64,000 bases of DNA from Amphritea pacifica (GTDB taxonomy: Bacteria > Pseudomonadota > Gammaproteobacteria > Pseudomonadales > Balneatricaceae), in NCBI RefSeq assembly GCF_016924145.1, contig NZ_JAFFZO010000030.1, positions 1 to 64,000 on the forward strand. The letters are read 5' to 3'. A model generated the notes under the pieces. The model was not told the origin of the DNA. It did no database searches and saw nothing but the letters and a program-made list of their open reading frames with translations. Made by a program: the position numbers and the translations under genes. Below are positions 34,500-43,628 of the stretch, piece after piece (position 1 is the first letter of the stretch; each line of letters starts with the position of its first letter).

Positions 34500-36228
34500 G
34501 GGAGACCTCCGCTGACGTCAGGGGTTGCAGAGCGATAACCTGATCAAACTGATCGGCGCTATCCCGATGGCTGCTGAGCAGGACGATACCGCCCGTAGCA
34601 CAGAACCGTTTAAGACTGGCCATAAACTGCTGGGCGGTCTGCTGATCGAGGTTGGCGGTGGGTTCGTCAAGCAGCAGCAGGGCGGGCTGATGCAGAAACA
34701 CCCGTGCCAGTGCGATCCGCTGGGCCTGACCACCGGAAAGAAACCCGCCGGAGTCGCTGATGCGGTAATCCAGCTGCCCGGGCAGCTCCGCTACCAGAGT
34801 GTCGGCACTGGCCTGTTGCAGCGCAGTGAAAAGCTCTGCATCGGTGAACTCGCGCCCCAGACAGAGGTTGTTGCGCACCGTGTCAAACAGCAGCTCTGGT
34901 TGCTGAGTCATATAGCCGATGCGTTGCTGCCAGCGACGATTATTATAAACAGCGATGCTGACTCCATTGAGGAGCAGCGTTCCGCTGAGGGCGGGCTGTA
35001 GCCCGGCAAGAGTGTCCAGCAGGGTGCTTTTGCCGGCTCCCGAAGGGCCTTTTAGCAGAATCCTTTGACCCGGCAAAAGGGTAAAGTTATGGGGAGGGGC
35101 GATCGCTGTACTGCCATAGCCGGTCTGCAGCTGTTGTAGTGAAATCTGCCTGACCGGCGCGTTGTCTGGCTGCGACTGATCGTCATTGGTGACAGCGCAG
35201 GGCGGCGGTAGCTGTATCAGTCTGAGCAGATGGGTGGCAACACTGCTGGTATCGGCCCGGGCGTGATAGAGCGCTCCCAGGCGCCTTAGCGGCAGGTAAA
35301 ACTCCGGTGCCAGCATGAGCAGGAAAACGCCGTGAGACAGGCTGAACTGCTCCTGCCACATACCGATCTGATATTTGTCCAGATAGAGCAGGCCCAGGTA
35401 CACCGCCACCAGGGCGATACTGATCGCGCTGAAAAATTCCAGCAGCGTGCCGGACAGGAACGCCAGTCGCAGCACCTGCATGGTGGAGTGACGGAACTGC
35501 TCTGACTGGCGGAACAGATGCTGTTGTTCGGCGTCGCAGCTATCTGCCAGTTGCAGCGCACAGATCCCTTTAATCCGGTCTGACAGCAGATTGCCCAGTC
35601 GCGTCAGTTCGGTCAGGTTGCGTTGACTGGCGGCGGCTGCCTTGTGTCCGACGATGATCATAAACAGCGGTACCAGCGGTGCTGTCAGCGCCAGCAGCAG
35701 GGGCACCAGCCAGCCGCTCCAGAGGCAGGCGATGATGATCATCAGGGGGGCCAGCATGGCCAGTCGCTGCTGCGGCAGAAACTCCGCAAAGTAGTCGCGG
35801 GTGCTGTCGATCTCTCCGCTCAGCAGATTGCTCAGCTCGGCGTGGCTGAACGGTTGCTCCAGACTGAGTTGCAGGGTGGCGCAATGCTCCAGCACGATGG
35901 CCCGCAGACGGTTGCGCACCCGGACACTGGCACTATCTGCCAGACGGGTTTGCCACAGCGGCAACAACGCCCGCACTGTCAGCAGGGCCGCCAGCAGTAG
36001 CCAGCTCCCGCTGTGTTGCCAGAGTACTGGCGTGGTTAACGCCTCGGTATAAACAGCACTGTTGATCAGCAGGGCGATCAGGCCGGTAACCGCGATGGTG
36101 GTCGCGGTTTGTAACGCCCCTGTCAGGGTGAGCCAGAGATTCTCACGACGACTTATTTTGCCCGCCTGCCGCAGCAGTTGCTGGCCGTTGGCACAGCGTT
36201 GCAGTGTGGAAATATTGATCTGGCTCAT
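34492..36228 (-). CDS. cydD: Cytochrome bd biogenesis ABC exporter subunit CydD
   Basis: 578 residues from ATG 36228. N-terminal TM domain and ATPase with canonical Walker A (GPSGAGKST), signature (LSGGQAQRIALARVFL) and Walker B (ALLLLDEPTANLD). It is the first gene of the cydDC pair and supplies the regular nucleotide-binding motifs complementary to the altered ones in CydC. The open frame continues to 36360 but that would overlap the divergent regulator start; the inner ATG is preferred. Confidence 0.9.
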   Translation of the reverse strand: MSQINISTLQRCANGQQLLRQAGKISRRENLWLTLTGALQTATTIAVTGLIALLINSAVYTEALTTPVLWQHSGSWLLLAALLTVRALLPLWQTRLADSASVRVRNRLRAIVLEHCATLQLSLEQPFSHAELSNLLSGEIDSTRDYFAEFLPQQRLAMLAPLMIIIACLWSGWLVPLLLALTAPLVPLFMIIVGHKAAAASQRNLTELTRLGNLLSDRIKGICALQLADSCDAEQQHLFRQSEQFRHSTMQVLRLAFLSGTLLEFFSAISIALVAVYLGLLYLDKYQIGMWQEQFSLSHGVFLLMLAPEFYLPLRRLGALYHARADTSSVATHLLRLIQLPPPCAVTNDDQSQPDNAPVRQISLQQLQTGYGSTAIAPPHNFTLLPGQRILLKGPSGAGKSTLLDTLAGLQPALSGTLLLNGVSIAVYNNRRWQQRIGYMTQQPELLFDTVRNNLCLGREFTDAELFTALQQASADTLVAELPGQLDYRISDSGGFLSGGQAQRIALARVFLHQPALLLLDEPTANLDQQTAQQFMASLKRFCATGGIVLLSSHRDSADQFDQVIALQPLTSAEVSHA

Positions 36229-36284
36229 CAATGACGGCCTCTGTTGGTAAGGAGCTGGTAATGTGTCATGTCGCTTGCCATTAT

Positions 36285-36300
36285 TGGCACAATTGAGCCA
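36285..36300. promoter_or_regulatory. Near-perfect palindrome between cydD and its divergent regulator
   Basis: TGGCACAATTGAGCCA is a 16-bp palindrome with a single mismatched pair, centred in the 97-bp gap between the cydD start and the sigma-54 activator start. GG/GC spacing is one base short of a -24/-12 promoter in either direction, so it is better read as a protein-binding dyad, perhaps an autoregulatory operator. Confidence 0.4.
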
Positions 36301-36325
36301 TAACTGACGAAACAGAGTCTGACTG

Positions 36326-37642
36326 ATGACTAAAATAAGCTGGTTGAGAACCATGCGCAACGTTCTCGATAGCTATAATAATCCCGCAGTGTTGATTGAC
36401 GCTGAGTATAACGTTGTTGCCACCAATAACAGCTACGACTTCCGTTTTGGCGGGCTGAACGGGCGCAGCTCGGCGAAATGCTTTTTTCTCTCCCATGGCT
36501 ATCAGCAACCCTGCGATCTGGAAGGGGAAACCTGCCCTATGCAGGAAGCCCGTGACAGCGGACAGCGGGCCAGCGTGCTGCATATTCATAATACGCCACA
36601 GGGCAAAGAGCATGTGGGTATCGATACCATCCCGATCACTGATGATGAGGAACGGGCCTATTTTATCGAGGTGATGAAACCGATTCGTGAAGTCAGTGCC
36701 GTGCCGATTGCCAACAAGATGATTGGCCGCAGCCGGGCGTTCAATGAGCTGGTGGATCTGATTCAGCGGGTCGGTAAAACAGATACCAATGTCTTGCTGA
36801 TGGGGCCTTCCGGGGCAGGTAAAGAGCTGGCTGCTCAGGCGCTTCACTCCACCAGTCCGCGGGCCAGTAAGCCCTTCGTAACGGTAGAATGTTCTGGTCT
36901 TACCGATAGTTTGTTCGAAAGCGAGCTGTTTGGTCATATCAAAGGCGCGTTTACCGGAGCGATCAGCTCCCGTACCGGGCTGGTGCAGTCGGCCCATGGC
37001 GGCACTCTGTTTCTCGATGAAGTAGGGGATGTGCCGTTGCATCTGCAGGTAAAACTGCTGCGGTTGATAGAAACCAAAACCTTCCGTCCGGTGGGTGACA
37101 GTAAGTCGATCGCGGCGGATTTCCGGCTGGTCTGCGCGACCCATAAAGATCTGCTGGCGATGGTTGAGCGGGGAGAGTTCAGGGATGATCTTTATCACCG
37201 TATCAGTACCTTCCCTATCCGCCTGCCATCGCTGGCAGAACGGCGCCAGGATCTGCCCCTGCTGGTGGAGAGTATTCTGCTGCGCATTGAGGATAAAGCG
37301 CCGCTGAAACTGACCGATGAAGCGCTGCAATTGCTGGCTCAACAGCCGTTTAAAGGCAATATCCGGGAGTTGAAAAATATACTCGAGCGGGCAGTTGTGT
37401 TGCGTCATGATGATCTGATCGGCACGGATGTTATTAAACGAAGCCTGAATCTGATCCCGGTGGCTGAACTGTCCGGCCAAAAAGCGGATGGTCTGGTGCA
37501 GATGGCGGAGCAGAGGCTGAGTCTGGATCAGGTTGAGCAGCGTTATCTTCAGGTGCTGTTGCAGAACTGTGTGGACAAGGGCCAGGTTGCGGAGATTGCC
37601 GGTTGCAGTCTGCGCACTCTGTACCGCAAGCTGGAGCCGTGA
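36326..37642 (+). CDS. PAS-domain sigma-54-dependent activator, probably for cyd genes
   Basis: 438 residues: N-terminal PAS domain (about 12-125), AAA+ domain with Walker A GPSGAGKE, G207AFTGA212 and Walker B LFLDEVGD, then a C-terminal Fis-type HTH (VAEIAGCSLRTLYRKLE). The PAS region carries a cysteine set, CFFLSHGYQQPCDLEGETCP, seen in some PAS proteins that may bind a cofactor or sense redox state. There is no receiver domain, so it senses directly. It is embedded between cydDC and cydABX, and a -24/-12-like promoter lies before cydA, so control of cytochrome bd is the natural inference. Confidence 0.85.
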   Translation: MTKISWLRTMRNVLDSYNNPAVLIDAEYNVVATNNSYDFRFGGLNGRSSAKCFFLSHGYQQPCDLEGETCPMQEARDSGQRASVLHIHNTPQGKEHVGIDTIPITDDEERAYFIEVMKPIREVSAVPIANKMIGRSRAFNELVDLIQRVGKTDTNVLLMGPSGAGKELAAQALHSTSPRASKPFVTVECSGLTDSLFESELFGHIKGAFTGAISSRTGLVQSAHGGTLFLDEVGDVPLHLQVKLLRLIETKTFRPVGDSKSIAADFRLVCATHKDLLAMVERGEFRDDLYHRISTFPIRLPSLAERRQDLPLLVESILLRIEDKAPLKLTDEALQLLAQQPFKGNIRELKNILERAVVLRHDDLIGTDVIKRSLNLIPVAELSGQKADGLVQMAEQRLSLDQVEQRYLQVLLQNCVDKGQVAEIAGCSLRTLYRKLEP

Positions 37643-37675
37643 TTCAGGGCTCCAGCATCCAGCAATACGGCGGTT

Positions 37676-37774
37676 TTATTCCGCGTCTTCCATCTGGTTT
37701 TCCAGCCACATGGCATTGATAATGCCGAAGCTGCAGGCCAGAAGAACGCCGAGTATCCAGGCGAAATACCACAT
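37676..37774 (-). CDS. cydX: Cytochrome bd oxidase small subunit CydX
   Basis: A 32-residue ORF on the minus strand, starting MWYFAWILGVLLACSFGIIN and ending in an acidic tail. The single TM helix with WYFAWILG and the following ALE-like WLEN region is the CydX signature. An AAGGAG Shine-Dalgarno lies 7 bp upstream of the ATG. It begins 37 bp after cydB, as in E. coli cydABX, and stabilises the heme d site. Confidence 0.93.
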   Translation of the reverse strand: MWYFAWILGVLLACSFGIINAMWLENQMEDAE

Positions 37775-37811
37775 ATTTTTCTCCTTGCTTAAGGTCTAGT
37801 GACTTAAGCGA

Positions 37812-38948
37812 TTAATAGTTAGAGACACTGTTCTGTTCGATAAAGTCCGGCTCGATACGGCGCCACATCTTCACGTAACACCAGAGGGTGTACAGCAGGA
37901 TGATCGGCACGAAAAACACCGCAACCCAGAGCATGATCTCCAGCGTCAGTTTGCTGGAGGTGGCATCCCAGAGAGTCAGGCTGCTGGCCATGTCGGTGGA
38001 CGATGGCATTACAAACGGGAACAGTGTCACCCCTGCCAGCAGGATGATACAGCTGATCCCCAGGCTGCTGGTTAAGAACGCCAGCGCATAACGGCCGCTC
38101 CAGGCGAGCAGGCTGGTTAGCAGGGGCAGCAGGACAGCGGCTAACGGCAGCGACCAGAGCAGAGGATAGTGGGCGAAATTGCCAAACCAGTCCGCACTCT
38201 GAACCACTGTTTTGCTTAGCGGGTTAGAGCTGGCATCGGTCAGCACAGCCGTACTGATGCTATAGCCCGGGATGCTGCTGTAGAGCCACAGCCCCGCGAC
38301 CACCAACAGAATGCTGAGCAACAGGCCGCTAACGCCTGCGGTGCTGCGGCTGCGCTGCTGAATTTCACCGCCCGCCCGCATCTGTAACCAGACCGCACCA
38401 TGCAGTACCAGCATCAGCACACTCACCAGACCGCAAACAATGGCGAAGGGGTTCAGCAGTGCCCAGAACGACCCGGTATAGGTTGAGCGGGTCAGTTCAT
38501 CAAAGCTGAACGGTACGCCGAGGAACAGGTTGCCGAACGCTACACCAAACACCAGCGCGGGGACAAATGAGCCCAGACTCAGGCCTATATCCCAGTTATT
38601 TCGCCAGCGGCTCCCCGGCATTTTACTGCGGTATTCAAAGCCAAGGGGGCGGAAAAACAGCGCAAAAAGAACCAGCAGCATCGCCCAGTAGAAGCCTGAG
38701 AACGCGGTGGCATAGACCAGCGGCCAGGCGGCGAAAATAGCCCCTCCTGCGGTGATCAGCCAGACCTGATTACCATCCCAGTGAGGCCCGATGGTATTAA
38801 TCATCACCCGACGTTCAGTATCGGTTTTTCCCAGCAGGGGAAGGAGCATTGCGACGCCCAGATCAAAGCCGTCGGTGATGGCAAATCCGATCAGTAGTAC
38901 ACCTATCAGTAACCACCAGATCAGGCGCAGAGTTTCATAATCAAACAT
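37812..38948 (-). CDS. cydB: Cytochrome bd ubiquinol oxidase subunit II
   Basis: 378 residues, matching E. coli CydB (379). Eight to nine TM helices; family segments include [57 protein letters not shown] and [26 protein letters not shown]. Together with CydA it forms the high-affinity quinol oxidase of the inner membrane, used at low oxygen. It overlaps cydA by 8 bp. Confidence 0.96.
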   Translation of the reverse strand: MFDYETLRLIWWLLIGVLLIGFAITDGFDLGVAMLLPLLGKTDTERRVMINTIGPHWDGNQVWLITAGGAIFAAWPLVYATAFSGFYWAMLLVLFALFFRPLGFEYRSKMPGSRWRNNWDIGLSLGSFVPALVFGVAFGNLFLGVPFSFDELTRSTYTGSFWALLNPFAIVCGLVSVLMLVLHGAVWLQMRAGGEIQQRSRSTAGVSGLLLSILLVVAGLWLYSSIPGYSISTAVLTDASSNPLSKTVVQSADWFGNFAHYPLLWSLPLAAVLLPLLTSLLAWSGRYALAFLTSSLGISCIILLAGVTLFPFVMPSSTDMASSLTLWDATSSKLTLEIMLWVAVFFVPIILLYTLWCYVKMWRRIEPDFIEQNSVSNY

Positions 38949-40509
38949 GCTGAGTTTCTCCTAGTGATTCGTAGTAATAGCGACCAGTTTCCAGAGCGCT
39001 GGGCCCTTTGCGTACATATTTGACCATCAGAAATATTTCGATACAGAGGAAGGTTGTGTACAGCGCGGCAAAACCGGCAATACTCATCCACAGATCGGTT
39101 GCGCTCAGGGTCGAGGTGGCAACATAGGTGGGTAAAATCTCACCAATCGCCCAGGGCTGACGGCCGAATTCTGCAATAAACCAGCCGGTTTCCACGGCAA
39201 TCCACGGCAGAGGCAGGCAGAGTACCGCCAGTTTCAGTAACCATCGGGTCGTGTATTCACGCCGGCGGGCAGTGTAATAGAATGCCGCAGCAAAGGTGAA
39301 TAACATGATTACGCCGGTCGCCACCATAATCCGGAAGGTCCAGAACATGGGGGCAACTCTGGGGATGGTATCCAGAGCGGCCGCTTTGATCTGTGCTTCA
39401 GAAGCATCGGTGACATTCGGGGTAAAGCGTTTCAGCAGTAATCCATAACCCAGATCTTTGCTGACAGCACTGAACGCTTCGCGGTTGGCTGGCGTATCCT
39501 CTCCGTTGCGCAATTTTTCCAGAAGACCATAGGCCTGCATACCGGTGCGGATACGCGTCTCGTTGGCGGTGACGTGATCCTTAATGCCGGTGATCTCCTC
39601 GTCCACTGAACGGGTGGCGATCAGCCCCAGCAACCAGGGAATACGCACGGCATAATCGGTAGTCTGTTGTTGCTGATCGGGCAGGCCTACCAGGGTGAAG
39701 GGCGCCGGAGCAGGATGGGTATCCCATTCCGCTTCTATGGCGGCCAGCTTGACCTTCTGCACCTCGCCAATTTCATAACCACTTTCATCACCCAGCAAAA
39801 TGACGGAAAGGATCGATGCCAGGCCGAACGCTGAAGCGATAGCAAAAGAACGACGGGCAAAGCCGACATCCCGGTTGCGCAGCAGATAGAAAGCGCTGAT
39901 AGAGAGCACAAACATGGCACCGGTGACATAGCCGGCGGAAACGGTGTGGACAAACTTAACCTGAGCCACCGGGTTGAAGATGACATCGGCGAAGCTGTCC
40001 ATCTCCATGCGCATCGTTTCAAAGTTAAAGTAAGCACCCACCGGGTTCTGCATCCAGCCATTAGCGATCAGTATCCACAGGGCGGAGAAGTTCGATCCGA
40101 CAGCGACCAGCCAGGTCACGGCCAGATGTTGAACTTTGGAGAGCCGGTCCCAGCCGAAGAAAAACAGGCCGATAAAGGTTGATTCGAGAAAGAATGCCAT
40201 CAGCCCTTCAATCGCCAGTGGAGCGCCGAAAATGTCGCCGACATAGTGAGAGTAGTACGCCCAGTTAGTGCCGAACTGAAACTCCATGGTGAGTCCGGTG
40301 GTGACTCCCAGTGCAAAGTTGATACCGAACAACTTGCCCCAGAAGCGGGTCATATCCTTATATACCTGTTTACCGGTCATCACGTAAACTGACTCCATAA
40401 TAGCCAGCATAAATGTAAGCCCGAGTGTTAATGGCACAAACAGGAAGTGGTACATCGCGGTCAGGGCAAATTGCCACCGCGATAGTTCGACAACAGTTTC
40501 AGAAACCAT
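38941..40509 (-). CDS. cydA: Cytochrome bd ubiquinol oxidase subunit I
   Basis: 522 residues, the same length as E. coli CydA. The heme ligands lie in [21 protein letters not shown] (His near residue 20), the [15 protein letters not shown] helix and the later FRIMVATGV segment (Met). The quinol-binding periplasmic Q-loop between about residues 250 and 370 is present at the long length. It carries hemes b558, b595 and d. It is the first gene of cydABX, preceded by the -24/-12-like element at 40610 and repeat half-sites further upstream. Confidence 0.96.
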   Translation of the reverse strand: MVSETVVELSRWQFALTAMYHFLFVPLTLGLTFMLAIMESVYVMTGKQVYKDMTRFWGKLFGINFALGVTTGLTMEFQFGTNWAYYSHYVGDIFGAPLAIEGLMAFFLESTFIGLFFFGWDRLSKVQHLAVTWLVAVGSNFSALWILIANGWMQNPVGAYFNFETMRMEMDSFADVIFNPVAQVKFVHTVSAGYVTGAMFVLSISAFYLLRNRDVGFARRSFAIASAFGLASILSVILLGDESGYEIGEVQKVKLAAIEAEWDTHPAPAPFTLVGLPDQQQQTTDYAVRIPWLLGLIATRSVDEEITGIKDHVTANETRIRTGMQAYGLLEKLRNGEDTPANREAFSAVSKDLGYGLLLKRFTPNVTDASEAQIKAAALDTIPRVAPMFWTFRIMVATGVIMLFTFAAAFYYTARRREYTTRWLLKLAVLCLPLPWIAVETGWFIAEFGRQPWAIGEILPTYVATSTLSATDLWMSIAGFAALYTTFLCIEIFLMVKYVRKGPSALETGRYYYESLGETQHV

Positions 40510-40609
40510 AGTTACAATACCTTAGGTTGGTCCGGCTGCCAGGCCGAAACGAAAAAGAGTGCGCAGAGCACAGAGTCAGGATGATTCAAATGAGTAATAC
40601 ATTTCTTTA

Positions 40610-40625
40610 GGCATATGCTGTACCA
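40610..40625 (-). promoter_or_regulatory. Candidate sigma-54 (-24/-12) promoter of cydABX
   Basis: On the minus strand TGGTACAGCATATGCC has GG and GC at exact -24/-12 spacing and differs from TGGCACnnnnnTTGCW at three positions. It lies about 100 bp upstream of cydA. Taken alone this is moderate evidence; the adjacent sigma-54 activator gene and the upstream TGTCA dyads make it more credible. Confidence 0.5.
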
Positions 40626-40709
40626 GATCTGTTAAAACTTTATTACTCTTTTCTTTTCAATGCTTTATGTTTATGTAACGGATTATATAAAGAGGTGTTC
40701 GTATAGAAA

Positions 40710-40750
40710 TGTCAATTATGACGCAAAATTTGTCAGATTATGATGTGACA
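40710..40750. promoter_or_regulatory. TGTCA/TGACA half-site cluster upstream of cydA (possible activator sites)
   Basis: TGTCA at 40710 pairs with TGACG at 40719 (4-bp spacer), and TGTCA at 40731 pairs with TGACA at 40746 (10-bp spacer). A further ATGTCA-N7-TGACAT dyad is at 40883-40901. The first cluster is about 85-140 bp upstream of the -24/-12 element, the usual place for enhancer-binding protein sites. GTCA...TGAC recalls NorR-type sites but the spacing differs. Confidence 0.4.
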
Positions 40751-40959
40751 TAGTGTCGCGCCATGGCTCTGGACAATAATGGCATTCCGTTGTCGCCGGC
40801 ACCGCTTGCAAAGGCGCCTTTTGGGAGGCGGCTGATAGCCGTGAGAGCCCGAACGACTTGATCTTTCTACTCCGCTGCGCTTATGTCAAGGCTCGTGACA
40901 TTTGTGGTCGGAGACTGAAAAGAGGGGGGCGTATCTATGATAGTTTAGTGCCGTAGAGA
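40751..40959. other. Intergenic region with palindromes
   Basis: No coding frame. It contains the 12-bp palindrome AAAGGCGCCTTT near 40818-40831 and the ATGTCA-N7-TGACAT dyad at 40883-40901. It separates cydA from the 3' end of the GGDEF/EAL gene, both on the minus strand, so it also carries that gene's transcript end, though no clear T-tract terminator is seen. Confidence 0.4.
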
Positions 40960-43038
40960 TCAGGCCTGAACGAGAGAGGCCTGCTGCTCCATTAAGCAGG
41001 TCAGTTGCTCCAGTGGTACTGGTGGGCTAAACAGGAACCCCTGTACCTGATCGCAGTTATGCTGTCGCACAAAAGCCAACTGCTCCCTGGTTTCAACCCC
41101 CTCCGCAACAACCTTGAGGTTGAGGTTGTGGGCCATATCGATAATGGTTTTGACGATCACCTCATCATCGCGATCACTGCCGATATCACGGATAAATGAG
41201 CGGTCGATTTTCAGGGTATTCAGTGGCAACCGTTTTAGCCGGCTGAGAGAGGAATAGGCGATGCCAAAATCATCAATGGAGATCTCCACCCCCAGACTGC
41301 GGATCTGATTGAGCTGTTCAAGCAGTAGTTCATTCTCCGTGGCCATAAAGGTTTCGGTGATCTCCAGCTCCAGTGACGCCCCTGGAAAACCGGTTTCAGT
41401 GAGAATTTCAGCGATCCGCTTATACAGATCCCGGCGAATAAAGTGCGCCGGAGAGAAGTTGACTGAGAGCTGGATATGCTCGCCAAACTGCTGACGTAGC
41501 TGCAGAATATCGGCACAGGCTTTTTTAATAACCCACTGATCAACCAGACCAATCAGCCCCTGATCCTCGGCGAGGGGGATAAATTCATCGGGAGGGATGG
41601 CTCCCTCATCGGCATCAAACCAGCGAATCAGTGCTTCCAGGCCAACAACGACGTTGCGCCGGATGCACCATTTAGGCTGATAATAGACTTCGAAACGTTG
41701 CTCTTCGATTGCCTGTCTGAGTTTTTGTGCCAGATGAATGCGGCGTTCGGAGCGGATGTTCATCTGTTTGGCAAAAAAGCTGAACTGGTTTCTGCCGGCC
41801 GCTTTAGAGTAATACATCGCCGTATCAGCGTGTTTGATAATGGTTGTTGCATCAGCCCCGTCGGCGGGGTAGATGCTGATCCCGAGACTGGTGGTTACCT
41901 GCAGATTGAAGCCATCAATATCAACCGGTGTCTGGATAGTTCTGATCAGTTTGGTGGCGATGTCAGCCGCTCTGTTCTGTGAGGTGTTGATGGTCAGTAC
42001 CGCAAACTCGTCGCCGCCAAGCCGTGCCAGCGTATCACTGCTTCTCAGGCAGTGTTGCAGGCGCGCTGACAGTTCCACCAACAGCCGGTCACCCATCTCA
42101 TGTCCCAGGGTGTCATTGATATCCTTAAACCGGTCGAGGTCGAGGAACATGACCGCCAGCTGTTCGTTGCTTCGTTGTGCATAATGGATGGCGGTGTTCA
42201 GGTTGTTATCGAAGGTTGCCCGGTTGGGCAGACCGGTCAGGCTGTCGTGAAACGCCTGATGCTCCAGTTGTTGGGTCAGTAGCAGTAACTCAGCGGTGCG
42301 GTCTTTAACCTTTTCTTCCAGATGTTGTCGCGCCTGTTCCAGTTGATTGTCGCGCGCCTGGATCTGTTCGATCATCAGGTTAAAGTCGGTTGCCAGACTG
42401 CCTATCTCATCTTCAGAGCGATTGCGCACCCGCAACTGATAGTTGCGGGTGCGGGTGATTTTGCGGACCGTCATGGCCAGCTCAGTGATCGGCCGGGTGA
42501 TGATTCGCTGGGCAACGCTTGAGAGCAGCAGTGCCACGATCAGTGACAGCAGAAAGACGATAAAGGCGATCCCTATCTGATCTGTCTGACGGGTGGTCAG
42601 ACTACCGAGATCGGAGAGCAGCAGGGTGTAGCCTATGGCGTCATGATCCATCATTACCGGACGTAAAACATAGAGAGTGTCATCAATCTCCCCTTCGCTG
42701 CCCGTTGGCAGGGCGGGGACTGGAAAGTTTCCTGGGGCGTATTTTGCAAACAGCTTCTTGTCTGCGTCGTAGAGCACTGCCAGGACAATATCCGGAACAT
42801 TATCCAGTGATTCAAGGGTGACTCTGGCTGATTCCGCATCACCAAAGGTGAGTGCGGCAATGGAGTTGGTACTGATGATATCGGCCTGGGAACGCAGGTT
42901 CTCGGTCGCCTGAAGTCTGGAGTCATACCAGTCATGCAGGGCGAAACCTGCGGTGGCCAGTGTCAGTACGGTACTGCTGATCAGCAGTAACATCGACATC
43001 AGCTTGCGCTGTAGCGGGAGGCGTTTAAAGATGGACAT
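40960..43038 (-). CDS. YfiN-like membrane diguanylate cyclase with added EAL domain
   Basis: 692 residues from ATG 43038 (AGGAGG 8 bases upstream). Order: TM helix near residue 15-35, periplasmic CHASE8-type sensor domain, second TM near 155-180, HAMP, short coiled coil, GGDEF domain with intact LGGDEFAVL, and an EAL domain with GLEALIRW and IDDFGIAYSSLSRLK. The N-terminal half matches YfiN/TpbB, which makes cyclic-di-GMP and is repressed in the periplasm by YfiR. Pseudomonas YfiN ends after GGDEF; this one could also degrade cyclic-di-GMP. It starts 5 bp after yfiR. Confidence 0.88.
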   Translation of the reverse strand: MSIFKRLPLQRKLMSMLLLISSTVLTLATAGFALHDWYDSRLQATENLRSQADIISTNSIAALTFGDAESARVTLESLDNVPDIVLAVLYDADKKLFAKYAPGNFPVPALPTGSEGEIDDTLYVLRPVMMDHDAIGYTLLLSDLGSLTTRQTDQIGIAFIVFLLSLIVALLLSSVAQRIITRPITELAMTVRKITRTRNYQLRVRNRSEDEIGSLATDFNLMIEQIQARDNQLEQARQHLEEKVKDRTAELLLLTQQLEHQAFHDSLTGLPNRATFDNNLNTAIHYAQRSNEQLAVMFLDLDRFKDINDTLGHEMGDRLLVELSARLQHCLRSSDTLARLGGDEFAVLTINTSQNRAADIATKLIRTIQTPVDIDGFNLQVTTSLGISIYPADGADATTIIKHADTAMYYSKAAGRNQFSFFAKQMNIRSERRIHLAQKLRQAIEEQRFEVYYQPKWCIRRNVVVGLEALIRWFDADEGAIPPDEFIPLAEDQGLIGLVDQWVIKKACADILQLRQQFGEHIQLSVNFSPAHFIRRDLYKRIAEILTETGFPGASLELEITETFMATENELLLEQLNQIRSLGVEISIDDFGIAYSSLSRLKRLPLNTLKIDRSFIRDIGSDRDDEVIVKTIIDMAHNLNLKVVAEGVETREQLAFVRQHNCDQVQGFLFSPPVPLEQLTCLMEQQASLVQA

Positions 43039-43043
43039 CTGTT

Positions 43044-43628
43044 TCACCTCCTGATCCGGGCCAGTTTGAGCAGTTCAGAACTGATGGTCAGTCCGCTGCG
43101 GCTAACTTCGGGAAGGTAGACATCCAGCCCTATGCGCGTGCCCTGCCGGATCAGGTTGATAGCTGCCCGGGAGCCGGATGTCGCACCAGAGTCGCTTTCT
43201 GTCAGATCAGCCACGGTCAGAACCGGCAATGGGCCATGGTGAGCCTGATCTTCAGCGAAGCGCCTGATCTGGCTGAGTGGGATGAATAGCATGGCACAGT
43301 GGTCAGCTTCGGTTAATGAGTGTATCAGTTTATCATTGACTGTTCGCTGTTGTACGGTTTTCCCTGTGATGGTTTGCACGGCCGGTCTCAGCGAGTTTTC
43401 ACGGTAATAGCAGATGGTCATGTGATCCGGGTTATTCGCGATAGCGTTGTCTGGCCAGCGGACAAATTTGGCGATATTGAACAGAATAGCGGTTTTAACC
43501 TGTCGCAGCTTGTCCTCATGGGGCTCCGCCTGGAGGTGGAGTGGCAAGAGGCAGGCGAGCAGCAACAGCAACACCGGCAGACGCTGTGAGACGCTGGATA
43601 ATTTCAGGGTTACCGCATTAATCATCAC
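43044..43628 (-). CDS. yfiR: YfiR-family periplasmic regulator (DUF4154)
   Basis: 194 residues with an N-terminal signal peptide (hydrophobic LPVLLLLLACLLPLHLQA). The DUF4154 core is clear: LRQVKTAILFNIAKFVRWPD, a central strand region, and the C-terminal GTRIGLDVYLPEVSRSGLTISSELLKLARI. In Pseudomonas YfiR binds the periplasmic domain of YfiN and holds it inactive until released by redox or envelope stress. It sits between the TonB receptor (4-bp overlap) and the YfiN-like gene, so all three are one operon. Confidence 0.9.
   Translation of the reverse strand: MMINAVTLKLSSVSQRLPVLLLLLACLLPLHLQAEPHEDKLRQVKTAILFNIAKFVRWPDNAIANNPDHMTICYYRENSLRPAVQTITGKTVQQRTVNDKLIHSLTEADHCAMLFIPLSQIRRFAEDQAHHGPLPVLTVADLTESDSGATSGSRAAINLIRQGTRIGLDVYLPEVSRSGLTISSELLKLARIRR

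Noticed and set aside
36285-36300. Sigma-54 promoter for cydD or for the activator
   Set aside because: The GG-to-GC distance is one base short on both strands, and sigma-54 tolerates little change in this spacing; a dyad operator is more likely.
36281-37480. A 399-codon open frame antisense to the PAS/sigma-54 activator
   Set aside because: Low-complexity, Gln/His/Arg-rich translation with no domain; the sense-strand protein has full AAA+ motifs.
36326-37642. Identification of the activator as NorR
   Set aside because: The N-terminal domain is a Cys-containing PAS, not a NorR GAF domain, and no norVW or hmp gene is adjacent.
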